Positions 17,652 to 27,914 are shown, counted from the first letter of the stretch. The stretch is 64,000 bases of DNA from Veillonella parvula DSM 2008 (GCF_000024945.1 NC_013520.1:830501-894500); one strand, 5' to 3'. Numbers and translations: made by a program. Notes: generated by a model from the sequence alone, not told the origin.

Positions 17652-20504
17652 ATGAAAGATCAATTGATTGTAAAAGGTGCGCGTCAGCATAACCTAAAAA
17701 ATATTGATATATCCTTGCCACGTGATCAGTTTATCGTCTTAACTGGCCTCAGTGGTTCTGGTAAATCATCCCTAGCATTTGATACGATTTACGCAGAAGG
17801 GCAACGACGTTATGTTGAGTCCCTGTCTGCGTATGCACGTCAATTTTTGGGACAAATGGATAAACCCGATGTCGATTATATTGAAGGTTTGTCTCCAGCC
17901 ATTTCTATCGACCAAAAGACGACGAGTCGCAACCCTCGTTCTACGGTTGGTACCGTAACGGAGATTTACGACTATTTACGTCTCTTATTTGCACGCGTAG
18001 GTCATGCACACTGTCCAGAGTGTGGTAAGCCTATTACCCAGCAAACAATACAACAAATGACCGACGATGTAATGAGCTTTGCCGAAGGTACAAAGGTTTT
18101 AGTGCTGGCCCCTATGATTCAAGGTAAAAAAGGGGAACATAAATCGGTGTTTGAACAACTTCGCAAAGAAGGCTTTGTTCGTGCTCGAGTAGACGGTGTA
18201 GTGCGTACCTTGGACGAAGAAATTGTATTAGAGAAAAATAAGAAGCATTCCATCGATATCGTTGTGGACCGTCTCGTTGTAAAAGAAGGCATTGAATCTC
18301 GGTTGGCTGACTCTATGGAGACCGCTTCAAAATGGGCAGAAGGCATCGTTGTGATTCAAGAGGTAGACGGACCTGAACACATGTATAGCCAACATTTTGC
18401 GTGCCCAGATTGTCATATTTCATTACCTAAAATTGAACCGCGTATGTTCTCTTTTAATAGTCCGTTTGGTGCGTGCCCATCTTGTTTAGGGATTGGTTCT
18501 ACTATGGAGGTTGATGAGGAGCGCGTTATTCCAGATGGATCTATTAGCTTTGCCGATGGTTGCGTGCAAGCCTTGAGCTCCAATCCTAATGCTTGGTTTA
18601 TACGTCAAGTAGAAGGTCTATTAAAAGCTAATGGATATTCCTTAGACTCCACCTATGATGAATTGCCGAAAGCATTACAGAAAAAGGTGATGTACGGTAC
18701 GACGGATAAGGTAAATTTCACCTATGAAAATATGAGAGGTGAGATAAAGGAATTCTTTACTGAGTACGAAGGTATTTTACCGATGGTTAAGCGCCGTCAT
18801 AGTGAAGCCTCTACAGACTCTATGCGTGAAGAATTTGAAAAGTTTATGTCTATTAAGCCGTGTACTACATGTCATGGGGCTCGTCTTAAACCTGAAGTAT
18901 TAGCTATTACTGTAGGGGATAAGAATATCAACGAAGTAACGCAGTTAACTATTAAAGAAGCACTCGATTTCTTTGGTAATCTACAGTTAACTGAACGTGA
19001 ACAAGTGATTGGTGCTCAAATTTTAAAGGAAATCAATGCTCGTCTAGGTTTCCTTAATAATGTAGGTCTCGATTACCTAACAATGAACCGTAGTGCAGGC
19101 ACATTATCTGGTGGTGAAGCACAGCGTATTCGGTTGGCCACACAGATTGGCTCAGGCTTAGTAGGTGTATTATATATCCTAGATGAGCCATCTATCGGTT
19201 TACATCAACGCGATAATGATCGCCTCATCGATACATTAAAAGGGCTACGTGATTTAGGAAATACCTTGCTTGTTGTAGAACATGATGAGGATACGATGCG
19301 CGCTGCTGATTATTTAGTAGACATCGGTCCCGGAGCAGGTGAACATGGTGGTCAAATCATTGCAGCAGGTACTGTTGAGGAAGTGATGAAGGTAGAAAAC
19401 TCTATTACTGGTCAGTACTTAAGTGGTCGTAAATTTATCGCCCTTCCTGAAGAACGCCGCAAACCAGGTAAGAACTGCATTGAAATTCGCGGTGCTAAGG
19501 AAAACAATTTACAAAATGTAAATGTAAAATTCCCTATTGGCTTGTTTAATGTTGTTACTGGTGTCAGCGGTTCTGGTAAGTCTACCTTGATTAATGAAAT
19601 TCTCTACAAAGGTTTAGCTAATCAATTATATCGCTCTAACCACAAAGTAGGGGCTCATAAAGAAATCCGTGGTCTTGAACATATCGATAAAATCATCAAT
19701 ATTGATCAAAGCCCTATCGGACGTACACCTCGTTCCAATCCAGCTACATATACAGGTGTATTTGATGCCATACGCGAACTATATAGTCAAACACCGGAAG
19801 CAAAGATGCGCGGTTACAAACAAGGGCGCTTTAGCTTTAACGTAAAAGGTGGCCGTTGTGAAGCTTGTCGTGGTGACGGTATCATTAAAATTGAAATGCA
19901 CTTCTTACCAGATGTGTATGTACCTTGTGAGGTTTGTAAGGGAGCCCGTTATAACCGAGAAACCTTAGAGGTTAAATACAAAGGTAAATCTATTGCAGAT
20001 GTACTAGATATGACGGTAGATGATGCGGTTGAGTTCTTCAGCGCTATTCCGAAGATCAATCGTAAAATGGTTACCTTGCAAGAGGTAGGTCTTGGCTATA
20101 TTCGTTTAGGTCAGGCGGCTACAACATTATCTGGTGGTGAAGCACAACGCGTTAAATTAGCTACTGAATTAGCTCGTCGCAGCACAGGTAAAACGCTATA
20201 CATCCTAGATGAACCTACTACAGGTCTTCACGCCGAGGATATTCGCAAGTTATTACACGTATTGCAACAACTCGTAGAGGGTGGCGATACAGTTGTCGTT
20301 ATCGAACATAATTTAGATGTTATTAAGATGGCTGATCACATTATTGATCTTGGTCCTGAAGGTGGTAATCGCGGAGGCACTATCGTGGCAATTGGTACGC
20401 CTGAGGAAATTGTTAAGGTGAAAGAAAGCTATACCGGGAAATTCTTAGGCCCTGTATTGGAACAGACTAAGAAATTTATGAAAGCAGCGAAGCATAAGAA
20501 ATAA
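17652..20504 (+). CDS. uvrA: Excinuclease ABC subunit A
   Basis: ATP-binding damage sensor of nucleotide excision repair, 950 residues. Two ABC modules are seen, with Walker A motifs GLSGSGKSS (about residue 31) and GVSGSGKST, two signature motifs (both LSGGEAQR) and two ILDEP Walker B motifs. Zinc-binding pairs CPEC/CPDC/CPSC and the C-terminal CEAC ... CEVC finger are intact. The start has only a weak AGGAAAG ribosome site. Confidence 0.98.
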   Translation: MKDQLIVKGARQHNLKNIDISLPRDQFIVLTGLSGSGKSSLAFDTIYAEGQRRYVESLSAYARQFLGQMDKPDVDYIEGLSPAISIDQKTTSRNPRSTVGTVTEIYDYLRLLFARVGHAHCPECGKPITQQTIQQMTDDVMSFAEGTKVLVLAPMIQGKKGEHKSVFEQLRKEGFVRARVDGVVRTLDEEIVLEKNKKHSIDIVVDRLVVKEGIESRLADSMETASKWAEGIVVIQEVDGPEHMYSQHFACPDCHISLPKIEPRMFSFNSPFGACPSCLGIGSTMEVDEERVIPDGSISFADGCVQALSSNPNAWFIRQVEGLLKANGYSLDSTYDELPKALQKKVMYGTTDKVNFTYENMRGEIKEFFTEYEGILPMVKRRHSEASTDSMREEFEKFMSIKPCTTCHGARLKPEVLAITVGDKNINEVTQLTIKEALDFFGNLQLTEREQVIGAQILKEINARLGFLNNVGLDYLTMNRSAGTLSGGEAQRIRLATQIGSGLVGVLYILDEPSIGLHQRDNDRLIDTLKGLRDLGNTLLVVEHDEDTMRAADYLVDIGPGAGEHGGQIIAAGTVEEVMKVENSITGQYLSGRKFIALPEERRKPGKNCIEIRGAKENNLQNVNVKFPIGLFNVVTGVSGSGKSTLINEILYKGLANQLYRSNHKVGAHKEIRGLEHIDKIINIDQSPIGRTPRSNPATYTGVFDAIRELYSQTPEAKMRGYKQGRFSFNVKGGRCEACRGDGIIKIEMHFLPDVYVPCEVCKGARYNRETLEVKYKGKSIADVLDMTVDDAVEFFSAIPKINRKMVTLQEVGLGYIRLGQAATTLSGGEAQRVKLATELARRSTGKTLYILDEPTTGLHAEDIRKLLHVLQQLVEGGDTVVVIEHNLDVIKMADHIIDLGPEGGNRGGTIVAIGTPEEIVKVKESYTGKFLGPVLEQTKKFMKAAKHKK

Positions 20505-20546
20505 AATAGTACATATATTTAAGTTTCTATAAAAGAAAAATCATAA

Positions 20547-20612
20547 AGAGAATAGACTACATCCTTCAACTTATAAAGGTCAATACTTAAAGAAGTGTGT
20601 AATCTATTCTCT
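20547..20612 (+). promoter_or_regulatory. Long-arm inverted repeat before uvrC
   Basis: The arms 20547-20561 and 20598-20612 pair over 15 bases with one mismatch (AGAGAATAGA... / ...TCTATTCTCT) around a loop of about 36 bases. It lies in the uvrA-uvrC spacer. There is no T run, so it is not a standard terminator; a structured leader is possible. Confidence 0.45.
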
Positions 20613-20638
20613 TGTAATCTACAAGGAAAGGAGGAAAT

Positions 20639-22465
20639 ATGCCGTCTGAAGAATTACTGGAAAAGGTTAGTCATTTGCCAACTACACCAGGCGTATATTT
20701 GTGGCGTGATCAATATAACCGAATTATTTATGTAGGTAAGGCTATTAACTTGCGAAATCGTGTGCGTTCCTATGTGCGTAACGATGCAAATCGCGCACCA
20801 AAGGTTACGGCCATGATGAAACGAGCCGTCGATGTGGAAGTTATTCAAACAAAAACGGAGATGGAAGCGCTCATCTTGGAGAATACACTTATCAAGGAGC
20901 ATGAACCGAAATATAATATTAGGCTTCGTGATGATAAGACGTATCCCTATGTTAAAATATCAGTGCAAGAGGATTACCCACGCGTATATATGACGCGTCG
21001 CCTAGAGCGTGATGGAGCCAAGTACTTTGGCCCTTTTACAGATGTCACATCTGTTCATGTGGTACTGAAATTAATACGACAGTACTATCCATTGCGTACC
21101 TGTAAGTCTATGAAGGTAGAACGCCCATGCTTGCAGTATCATATGCATTACTGCGAGGCACCGTGTTTTAACAAAATATCTGTACCGGATTATCGAAAGT
21201 ATATTGACGAAATCATAGAACTTTTTGAAGGTAAACCTATACCATTGCTAAAGGAAATTAAATCAAAGATGGAGGCTGCTGCAGAAGATTTGCGCTTTGA
21301 AGATGCTGCACGTTATCGTGATCAATTGTCTAGCATTGAAAAGATACAAGAAAAGCAACGCATGGTTACTCAACGTGGCGACTTAGACGTCTTAGGATTG
21401 GCTGTAGATACATCGATGGCCTGTGTACAGTTGCTATTCATCCGCGGTGGTCGTCTGTTAGGCCGTGAGAATTACTTTGTGCAACATGATGGAGATAGTT
21501 CAGAAACCATTATGACAGACTTTATCAAGCAATACTATGGAGATACAAACTTTATTCCTAAAGAGTTGTTACTACCTATGGAGAGTACAGATAGAGACTT
21601 ATTAACAGAATGGTTTACACAGCTCAAAGGCCAACATGTAGATGTATCTGTGCCACAACGTGGCTATAAGATGGATATGATTAAGATGGCTCATGAAAAT
21701 GCAGAAACTTTCCTTGAAGAACGTCGTCGTCAGTGGCAGCACCAAATCGATAAGACTGGCGGGGCGGTTAAGAAGCTAGCCGAGATCCTCGACTTGCCAC
21801 GTTTACCTGAACGTATGGAGTGCTTTGACATATCTCATACACAAGGGGCTGAAACGGTAGCTTCCATGGTTGTTTTTGAAGGTGGTAAGCCAGCAAAAAA
21901 GGAATATCGCCGCTTTAAACTGAAAACCACACAAGGTAAACCTGATGACTTTAAATCGATGGCTGAAATTATGGAACGTCGTTACGGTAATGAAACAGAC
22001 TGGCCTATGCCAGATCTTATTATCATCGATGGTGGTAAAGGTCAGCTCAATGCGGCTTTGCCGTTAATCCGTGCTGTTGGTGTTACAGATGTGCCAGTTA
22101 TCTCCTTGGCTAAGCGTATTGAAGAGGTCTTTGTAGAGGGACAATCTGAAAGTATCATTTTGAGTCATCATACGCCGGAGCTTCAATTACTTCAACAAAT
22201 TCGTGATGAAGCGCATCGCTTTGCCATTACCTATCACCGTAAGTTGCGCGGTAAGCGAAATCTTGAATCTATTCTTGACCATATTGAAGGAATCGGGCCT
22301 AAACGCCGTAAGGCCTTATGGGCTCACTTTAATAGTTTAGAGGCCATGAAAGAGGCATCTATTGATGAACTTGCAAATGTAGAATCTATGAATTATAAGA
22401 CGGCAGAAACGCTATATAATTTTTTCCGTATGTCCAAAGTAGAGAAACAAGAAGCTTTAAAATAA
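20639..22465 (+). CDS. uvrC: Excinuclease ABC subunit C
   Basis: Dual-incision nuclease of nucleotide excision repair, 608 residues. The N-terminal GIY-YIG domain (PGVYLW ... IIYVGKA), a central UVR motif (MEAAAEDLRFEDAARYRDQL), the RNase H-like endonuclease domain (ECFDISHTQG, IIDGGKGQL) and C-terminal helix-hairpin-helix repeats (IEGIGPKRRKALW) are all present. A strong AAGGAAAGGAGG lies just upstream. Confidence 0.97.
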   Translation: MPSEELLEKVSHLPTTPGVYLWRDQYNRIIYVGKAINLRNRVRSYVRNDANRAPKVTAMMKRAVDVEVIQTKTEMEALILENTLIKEHEPKYNIRLRDDKTYPYVKISVQEDYPRVYMTRRLERDGAKYFGPFTDVTSVHVVLKLIRQYYPLRTCKSMKVERPCLQYHMHYCEAPCFNKISVPDYRKYIDEIIELFEGKPIPLLKEIKSKMEAAAEDLRFEDAARYRDQLSSIEKIQEKQRMVTQRGDLDVLGLAVDTSMACVQLLFIRGGRLLGRENYFVQHDGDSSETIMTDFIKQYYGDTNFIPKELLLPMESTDRDLLTEWFTQLKGQHVDVSVPQRGYKMDMIKMAHENAETFLEERRRQWQHQIDKTGGAVKKLAEILDLPRLPERMECFDISHTQGAETVASMVVFEGGKPAKKEYRRFKLKTTQGKPDDFKSMAEIMERRYGNETDWPMPDLIIIDGGKGQLNAALPLIRAVGVTDVPVISLAKRIEEVFVEGQSESIILSHHTPELQLLQQIRDEAHRFAITYHRKLRGKRNLESILDHIEGIGPKRRKALWAHFNSLEAMKEASIDELANVESMNYKTAETLYNFFRMSKVEKQEALK

Positions 22466-22561
22466 GACTTTCATAGTCATATACCTAATTAAAATATTAG
22501 TCTATTTTAAAGGGCCCATATACTAATAGATTATGTATTTGGAATCTTTTACAATAAAAAT

Positions 22562-22608
22562 GCACCTATTGATTACTTACACTTAAGCGTAATCAATAGG
22601 TGCTTTTA
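22562..22608. terminator. Bidirectional terminator between uvrC and MATE gene
   Basis: A perfect 15-bp stem (22562-22576 with 22589-22603, GCACCTATTGATTAC arm) and a 12-base loop. CTTTTATT follows on the plus strand and the minus-strand side reads into TTTTTAT, so it can serve both convergent genes. Confidence 0.85.
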
Positions 22609-22611
22609 TTA

Positions 22612-22661
22612 TTTTGCAATAGTTTTAGGTTTGTAATTTTGCAATAGTTCTAGGTTTGTAA
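22612..22661 (-). repeat. 25-bp tandem duplication over the end of the MATE gene
   Basis: Units 22612-22636 and 22637-22661 are identical except for one base. The MATE stop codon (22625-22627) lies in the distal unit, in a different frame from the proximal unit because 25 is not a multiple of three. The last three residues and stop of the protein were therefore created by the duplication. Confidence 0.9.
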
Positions 22662-23992
22662 TGTTGTATGTAGTATGTGCGAAGTGTAAATAATATACCC
22701 GCAACTACTACGCTAGCCAACAAACCAATCCATACGCCAAATGGTCCATAATTAGGATTTTTGGCAAGGGTATAAGCCGTTGGGAAACATACGCCCCAAT
22801 AAGAAATGAGAGAGATGTAAAGAACTACTTTTACATCCTTGTAGGCTCTTAGAATACCTTGTAATGGAGTACCTATGGCATCAATAGCTGCAAAAAATAC
22901 GCCATACCCAAGGAAGTGATAAATAAGTTCATATACTTCATCATCGTTTGTAAATAAATCCGCAATATTATCCATATGAGTGAATGTAAAGGCACAAATG
23001 AGAACGGCTATGATGATGGCTAATACACGAGAAATATAAGAGTACTGGATGGCTTCCTTTTTTCGTCCTGCACCGAGTTCATAAGCAACGGCAATGGTAG
23101 AGGACATGGCGATACTTAATGGTAAGCAGTAGAATACATTAGTAAAAGAAATGACAGATTGATGAGCTGCTACTACAGCAGATCCAAAGTGAACCATTAA
23201 GAGCCCAGCAATGCTAAAGATACTAGCTTCAAAAAAGATAGAAAAACCTATGGGAATACCAACTTGTAATTGTTCACGGATATAGTGAAAATTCGGGCTA
23301 TGGAAATCTTTATAGATGCGATAGCCTTTTAACTTAGGATGCAATAGAATGACTAAGCTAAATAGAACGAAGTTTGTCCAACAGGCACCAGCAATACCGT
23401 AGCCAGCACCAACACCACCAATTTCAGGAAAACCGTAATGACCAAAGATGAGTGCATAATTTAAGAATACGTTAATCACAAAGCTTGTAAAGACGATGGC
23501 CATGGAGTAATGCGTTAATCCGTGAGAATCGACAGTATTACGCAAGGTATTTACCCAGAGTAATGGGAATAAACCAAGTGCAAAGGCTTTCAGATAACTA
23601 ATACATACCTCGGTGGCAGCCGGCTCAAGATTTAAATATGTCAATAAAGGGCGTAAGCCGAATATACCGATTAGTAAAATTAAAAATGCTAGTCCTGTAC
23701 CGATGAAAAGACCTTGATGAAAGATTATTGGAATATCATCTGTTTTCTTAGCTCCTAATAGTTGAGAAATGATTGGTGTGATACCCATTAATGTACCTTG
23801 TGCAAAGATATAGAAGAGGAGCCACAAATTATATCCCGTAGCAACACCAGCTAAATCAGTCGTACTATATTGCCCCGTTAAAAAGATGGCGATAAAGGTC
23901 GCCCCAATCAGGGAAAATTGAGTGATGCACATTGGAGTAAATAGTTTTATAAACAACCATAATTTTTGCAGTATAGAATATGTTTGATACAT
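22625..23992 (-). CDS. MATE family efflux transporter
   Basis: Multidrug and toxin extrusion family antiporter of the inner membrane, 455 residues with about twelve hydrophobic segments in two halves. The N-terminus has the MATE pattern (P-x2-I-x-Q-F, later GTLMGITPIISQLLGA). On the minus strand, GGGAGGTTAGT precedes the ATG. The gene stands alone, convergent with uvrC and divergent from terC, so its substrate cannot be told from context. Confidence 0.93.
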   Translation of the reverse strand: MYQTYSILQKLWLFIKLFTPMCITQFSLIGATFIAIFLTGQYSTTDLAGVATGYNLWLLFYIFAQGTLMGITPIISQLLGAKKTDDIPIIFHQGLFIGTGLAFLILLIGIFGLRPLLTYLNLEPAATEVCISYLKAFALGLFPLLWVNTLRNTVDSHGLTHYSMAIVFTSFVINVFLNYALIFGHYGFPEIGGVGAGYGIAGACWTNFVLFSLVILLHPKLKGYRIYKDFHSPNFHYIREQLQVGIPIGFSIFFEASIFSIAGLLMVHFGSAVVAAHQSVISFTNVFYCLPLSIAMSSTIAVAYELGAGRKKEAIQYSYISRVLAIIIAVLICAFTFTHMDNIADLFTNDDEVYELIYHFLGYGVFFAAIDAIGTPLQGILRAYKDVKVVLYISLISYWGVCFPTAYTLAKNPNYGPFGVWIGLLASVVVAGILFTLRTYYIQHYKPRTIAKLQT

Positions 23993-24200
23993 ACTAACCT
24001 CCCTAGTAATGATATACTATACCATACCATAAAGTAGCTTAATTTAATAGCCAAAACCTAAGGGAAAAAGGAATTAAATTTATAAAAAAAATAGAGCCCA
24101 TATTGTGATTATGTAAGGGGAGAAATGACCTTATATAAACTATCTTATTTAATAAGAAAGAATTATGATAAAAACGTATATATATGTTGATAATTGAATT

Positions 24201-24229
24201 TTACACTACTTTACTATATCGATTATAAT
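24201..24229 (+). promoter_or_regulatory. Promoter of the first TerC gene
   Basis: TTACAC at 24201-24206 and TATAAT at 24224-24229 with a 17-base spacer, about 35 bases before the start codon. The rest of the 271-base divergent spacer (23993-24263) is AT-rich and shows no other clear element. Confidence 0.55.
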
Positions 24230-24263
24230 ATATATACTATTATTTTATTCTAAGGAGGATACA

Positions 24264-24923
24264 TTGGACATCTTAACTGTACAAGGCTTATTAGCGATGC
24301 TTCAAATCATCGTTATTGATATTTTATTAGCTGGTGATAATGCCATCGTTATTGGTATGGCGGCTCGCAACCTACCTGCACATTTACAGAAGAAGGCGAT
24401 TTTCTGGGGCACAGCTGGCGCTATTATTTTACGTCTTGTTATGGCATTCCTATTTGTAGAGGCCTTGAACAATATTCCTGCTCTTCGTTTAGTTGGTGGT
24501 ATCCTTCTTTTATGGATCGGTTACAAGCTTGTTGTTGATGATGATAGCGAGCACAATATCGAGGCTAAAGATAACTTGCGCGCTGCTATCATGACCATTG
24601 TTATTGCAGATGGAATTATGGGTATTGATAATGTTATTGGTGTAGTTGGTGCCGCTAGTGGCAATATGACATTAGTTGCTGTCGGTATGCTTATTACAGT
24701 ACCTATTATCATTTATGGTAGTACTTTATTTGTAAAAGTTATCGAACGCTTTCCAATTATCCTTTACGTTGGTGGCGGTATCCTTGCCTGGGTGGGTGCA
24801 GCAATGAGTGTGGAAGATAAATTAATTTCACATACCGTAGCACCGTATGCATTACTCATTAAAATTGGTGCTGTTATTTTCGTAGTAGGGGCATCTTTGT
24901 TAGCTAAGAAACTTAAAAAATAA
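24264..24923 (+). CDS. TerC family integral membrane protein
   Basis: Seven-segment membrane protein of the TerC/YjbE group, 219 residues. Members export manganese or load it onto secreted enzymes in Bacillus. The two conserved acidic intramembrane motifs are visible: DILLAGDNAIVIGMA near the N-terminus and IADGIMGIDNVIGV in the middle. It starts with TTG at 24264 behind a perfect TAAGGAGGA. A paralogue follows 200 bases later. Confidence 0.9.
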   Translation: MDILTVQGLLAMLQIIVIDILLAGDNAIVIGMAARNLPAHLQKKAIFWGTAGAIILRLVMAFLFVEALNNIPALRLVGGILLLWIGYKLVVDDDSEHNIEAKDNLRAAIMTIVIADGIMGIDNVIGVVGAASGNMTLVAVGMLITVPIIIYGSTLFVKVIERFPIILYVGGGILAWVGAAMSVEDKLISHTVAPYALLIKIGAVIFVVGASLLAKKLKK

Positions 24924-24929
24924 TGTAAT

Positions 24930-24971
24930 ATATCTCTTCTTCTAGTCGTAGGAGGAGAGATATTTTTTTTT
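24930..24971 (+). terminator. Terminator after first TerC gene
   Basis: A 15-bp stem with two G-T pairs (ATATCTCTTCTTCTA / TAGGAGGAGAGATAT, loop GTCG) and eight T residues. It separates the two terC paralogues into independent transcripts. Confidence 0.92.
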
Positions 24972-25126
24972 CGTAAAAGTATAGTCATTATAAAGACCCT
25001 TATAGGCTAAAATTAAGAATAATTGTGGTAGTCTAAGAGCTTTCTTTTAGATGAGAAAATAGAGAATTTGTGGTATAGTTAAGGGATAGTTATAGAATTA
25101 GCAGAGTGAATTGAGGTAAGTATAGA

Positions 25127-25795
25127 ATGGAATTTTTAGAAGCTGCAACGTGGATAACGATTAGTAAAATTATTTTGATCGATATTTTATTGGCAGGAGA
25201 TAACGCCGTTGTTATTGGTATGGCAGCGGGTAAATTGGCACCAGAATTACAAAAGAAAGCCGTTATCTGGGGTACAGTAGGGGCTATTGGAATGCGCCTT
25301 CTATTTGCTACTCTTTTAGTGGAAGCACTTACTTTAATTCCTCTTATTCACTTAGGTGGTGGCCTTGTACTTATATGGATTGCCATTCAACTCTTAAAAG
25401 GTGGAGATGAAGATGCACATATTGAAGCTAAGAATTCCTTAATGGGAGCCATTTGGACAATCATTGTGGCTGATGCGATGATGAGTATCGATAATGTAAT
25501 TGGCGTAGTTGGTGCCGCTAAAGGACATTTAGAGCTCGTTATTGTTGGTATGTTAATCACTGTTCCAATCATTGTATTCTGCTCTACACTATTTGCTCGT
25601 ATCATTAATAAGTTTCCTGTCATCCTTTGGGCTGGTGGTGCTTTATTAGGTTGGGTTGCTGGTGAAATGATTGTGGAAGATCCACTTCTTATGCCATATA
25701 TTCAAGGTGAAGAATTACTCGTGAAATTTGGCACTGTATTCTTTGTACTTATCGTAACTGGCATGATTAAAATTTGGAAGAAAAGAGACTCGTAA
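25127..25795 (+). CDS. TerC family integral membrane protein (paralogue)
   Basis: Second TerC-type protein, 222 residues, with the same DILLAGDNAVVIGMA and VADAMMSIDNVIGVVGA motifs and similar spacing of hydrophobic segments. The two products are clear paralogues from a tandem duplication that has since diverged. Its own promoter region lies behind the terminator of the first copy. The stop codon overlaps the start of the methyltransferase gene by one base (TAATG). Confidence 0.9.
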   Translation: MEFLEAATWITISKIILIDILLAGDNAVVIGMAAGKLAPELQKKAVIWGTVGAIGMRLLFATLLVEALTLIPLIHLGGGLVLIWIAIQLLKGGDEDAHIEAKNSLMGAIWTIIVADAMMSIDNVIGVVGAAKGHLELVIVGMLITVPIIVFCSTLFARIINKFPVILWAGGALLGWVAGEMIVEDPLLMPYIQGEELLVKFGTVFFVLIVTGMIKIWKKRDS

Positions 25796-27312
25796 TGAAC
25801 GGTACAAGTCGTACATCTCGTAAGAATAAATTTAAAGTTAAACAACAGAATAAAAATCGTTCTAATGGGCAACAGAATTCCAATCATTATAATGGACAAC
25901 AAAATACCAGCACTTCTATATCTAAAAAACAACAAGCTATGTTGAATGCTCCTGTTAAACTTGGGGAGGAAGTATTAGTTACCATTCACGGTATTGGCAG
26001 TAGTGGCGAAGGGGTAGGTCGCGTAGAGGACTTTACAGTGTTTGTTCCCTTTACCTTACCTGGAGAAACGGTGAAAGTATCTATTACTATGGTGAAAAAA
26101 ACGTATGCTACAGGACGCTTATTAGAAATTGTCACCATTGCTCCTAATCGTATCGATCCACACTGTGATCTCTATGGCTTTTGTGGTGGATGTCAGTTGC
26201 AACATATTACCTATGAAGGCCAGCTTTCACTAAAAACACAAAAGGTGAAGGACGTTATCGAACGCATTGCTCATCAAAATCCAGATCTTGTTAAACCTAC
26301 TCTAGGACCTAAAAATCCCTGGGCATATCGCAATAAGATGCAAATGCCTGTAGGCGGTACTAAAGGTGATATCCAAATGGGATTCTATGCGATGGGATCT
26401 CACGATATCGTGCAAGGTACGAATTGTCCTATACAAGATGAGGGCAATAATATCATTGCTCAAGCATGTTATCAAATTGCTAAAGAATTTGATATCGAAC
26501 CGTATGATGAACATACTGGTAAGGGTGTACTACGTCATGTTATCGGTCGTATCGGACAATCTGGATGGATGATTATCCTTGTAACCGCGACAGAACACTT
26601 GCCACATCAAGAGAAGTGGGTTGAAAAATTAACTGAACGAGTTCCCCAAGTGGAAACCATCGTTCATAACGTAAATGGGAAGCGTACTAATGTTATATTA
26701 GGGCCTAAAAATAGTGTTCTCTATGGGGATGGAACGATTACAGACCATATCAAAGATTTACGATTTACCTTATCTCCACATTCCTTTTTCCAAGTTAATC
26801 CTGAACAAACTACGGTGCTTTATGATCAAGCACTAGCGTATGCAGACCTAAAAGGAACCGAAATCGTTATCGATGCGTATTGTGGTACGGGTACTATTTC
26901 ATTATTCCTTGCGTATAAAGCAAAACATGTTATCGGTATAGAAATCGTAGAACCAGCTATTACCAATGCTCGTGAAAATGCCCGACGCAATGGCTATGAT
27001 AATACAGAGTTTATCGTCGCCGATGCGGCCGTAGAAATTCCAAAACTCTATAAAGCAGGCGTACGACCTGACGTTATCGTATTCGATCCAATTCGCGCAG
27101 GCTGTAAAGAAGAAGTACTAACCTCTGCAGCTAGCATGGAACCAAAACGCATTGTCTACGTATCTTGTAACCCTGCAACCATGGCACGAGACATTGAAAT
27201 CCTCACACACTACGGCTATGAACTCAAAGAAGTACAACCTGTAGACATGTTCCCTATGACAGCGCATGTCGAAGCAGTGGCTTTGCTCACTAGGAGTAAA
27301 GCGACGCAGTGA
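25795..27312 (+). CDS. rlmD: 23S rRNA (uracil-C5)-methyltransferase, RlmD/RlmCD type
   Basis: SAM-dependent m5U methyltransferase of the TrmA/RumA family, 505 residues. After a basic, Asn/Gln-rich N-terminal extension (about 55 residues) come a TRAM domain, an iron-sulfur motif CDLYGFCGGC, the SAM motif DAYCGTGTISLF and the catalytic Cys in VYVSCNPATMARD. The ATG at 25795 overlaps the previous stop; an upstream TTG at 25774 has no ribosome site. Firmicute enzymes of this type often methylate two sites (U747 and U1939); which applies here is unknown. Confidence 0.93.
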   Translation: MNGTSRTSRKNKFKVKQQNKNRSNGQQNSNHYNGQQNTSTSISKKQQAMLNAPVKLGEEVLVTIHGIGSSGEGVGRVEDFTVFVPFTLPGETVKVSITMVKKTYATGRLLEIVTIAPNRIDPHCDLYGFCGGCQLQHITYEGQLSLKTQKVKDVIERIAHQNPDLVKPTLGPKNPWAYRNKMQMPVGGTKGDIQMGFYAMGSHDIVQGTNCPIQDEGNNIIAQACYQIAKEFDIEPYDEHTGKGVLRHVIGRIGQSGWMIILVTATEHLPHQEKWVEKLTERVPQVETIVHNVNGKRTNVILGPKNSVLYGDGTITDHIKDLRFTLSPHSFFQVNPEQTTVLYDQALAYADLKGTEIVIDAYCGTGTISLFLAYKAKHVIGIEIVEPAITNARENARRNGYDNTEFIVADAAVEIPKLYKAGVRPDVIVFDPIRAGCKEEVLTSAASMEPKRIVYVSCNPATMARDIEILTHYGYELKEVQPVDMFPMTAHVEAVALLTRSKATQ

Positions 27313-27380
27313 GTGATAGCACCGCCCATGTGATAGGCGTCCAAGAACACGAGACGAAGACGAAGTGTGATGAACTATAA
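27309..27380 (+). other. 23-codon open frame at the accessory region boundary
   Basis: A GTG at 27309 overlaps the rlmD stop by four bases (GTGA) and opens a short frame reading MSDSTAHVIGVQEHE-like residues before TAA. Its base composition matches the housekeeping side, while sequence after about 27380 turns strongly AT-rich. It may be the broken 5' end of a gene that once followed rlmD, cut off when the accessory region arrived. It could also be chance. Confidence 0.3.
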
Positions 27381-27408
27381 TTCTAGATTTTGCTTTATGA
27401 GGAATAAT

Positions 27409-27828
27409 ATGGAGTTTATATATGATAAAAAGAGTAACATCCTTTTCAGTCTTTATGGTAGTAAAGTAAATGGAATCAGAATTCATAATAAAACATTAAC
27501 ATTAACAGTTGACGAAATGTATCAATTGGTTGACGGTGAGGAAAGAGTATTTTCTGGTGAAATATCTTTTAAAGACTGTGATGTGGACTTGTGTAAGGTA
27601 CTAATATTTAACAAAACGTTAGGCGAAGGTAGATTTTATGGCAAGTCCATTTGTTTACATGAATTTATGAATGAGTATGTAGACTCAGAATTTGAAATAA
27701 TTACTGAAGGCTATTTTGCCAATACAACTACATATACAGTCTGGCTTTGGGTCGATGAAAAATCTCCAGTATCCGCCATTATGTATATTTGGAATAGCGG
27801 GGACATGGTGTATCGTATAAAAAAATAA
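27409..27828 (+). CDS. Hypothetical protein, first gene of the accessory region
   Basis: An unrecognised 139-residue soluble protein, acidic, rich in Tyr and Phe, with no signal peptide or membrane segment. The ATG at 27409 has GAGG six bases upstream, better than the earlier ATGs at 27367 and 27370. Size, acidity and position at the head of a run of immunity-like genes suggest an immunity protein, but no family motif supports this. Confidence 0.6.
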   Translation: MEFIYDKKSNILFSLYGSKVNGIRIHNKTLTLTVDEMYQLVDGEERVFSGEISFKDCDVDLCKVLIFNKTLGEGRFYGKSICLHEFMNEYVDSEFEIITEGYFANTTTYTVWLWVDEKSPVSAIMYIWNSGDMVYRIKK

Positions 27829-27896
27829 ACTCTATTTTTTACAGATAAAATTATGCTGGATATAGGGAAGAGAAAGATTGATATAGGTATTTGGAG

Positions 27897-27914
27897 CGTA
27901 GAGCAAGCCAGTAT
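27897..27914 (+). repeat. 18-bp repeat, copy 1
   Basis: CGTAGAGCAAGCCAGTAT, identical to 38363-38380. Both copies lie upstream of related immunity-like genes. In this copy about 100 bases and the complete gene follow; in the other the repeat is joined directly to the middle of the gene. Confidence 0.85.

Noticed and set aside
23993-24263. Manganese (yybP-ykoY) riboswitch before the first TerC gene
   Set aside because: A GGGGAGA stretch near 24117 recalls part of the motif, but the two conserved loops and the paired helices could not be found, and the predicted promoter lies downstream of it.
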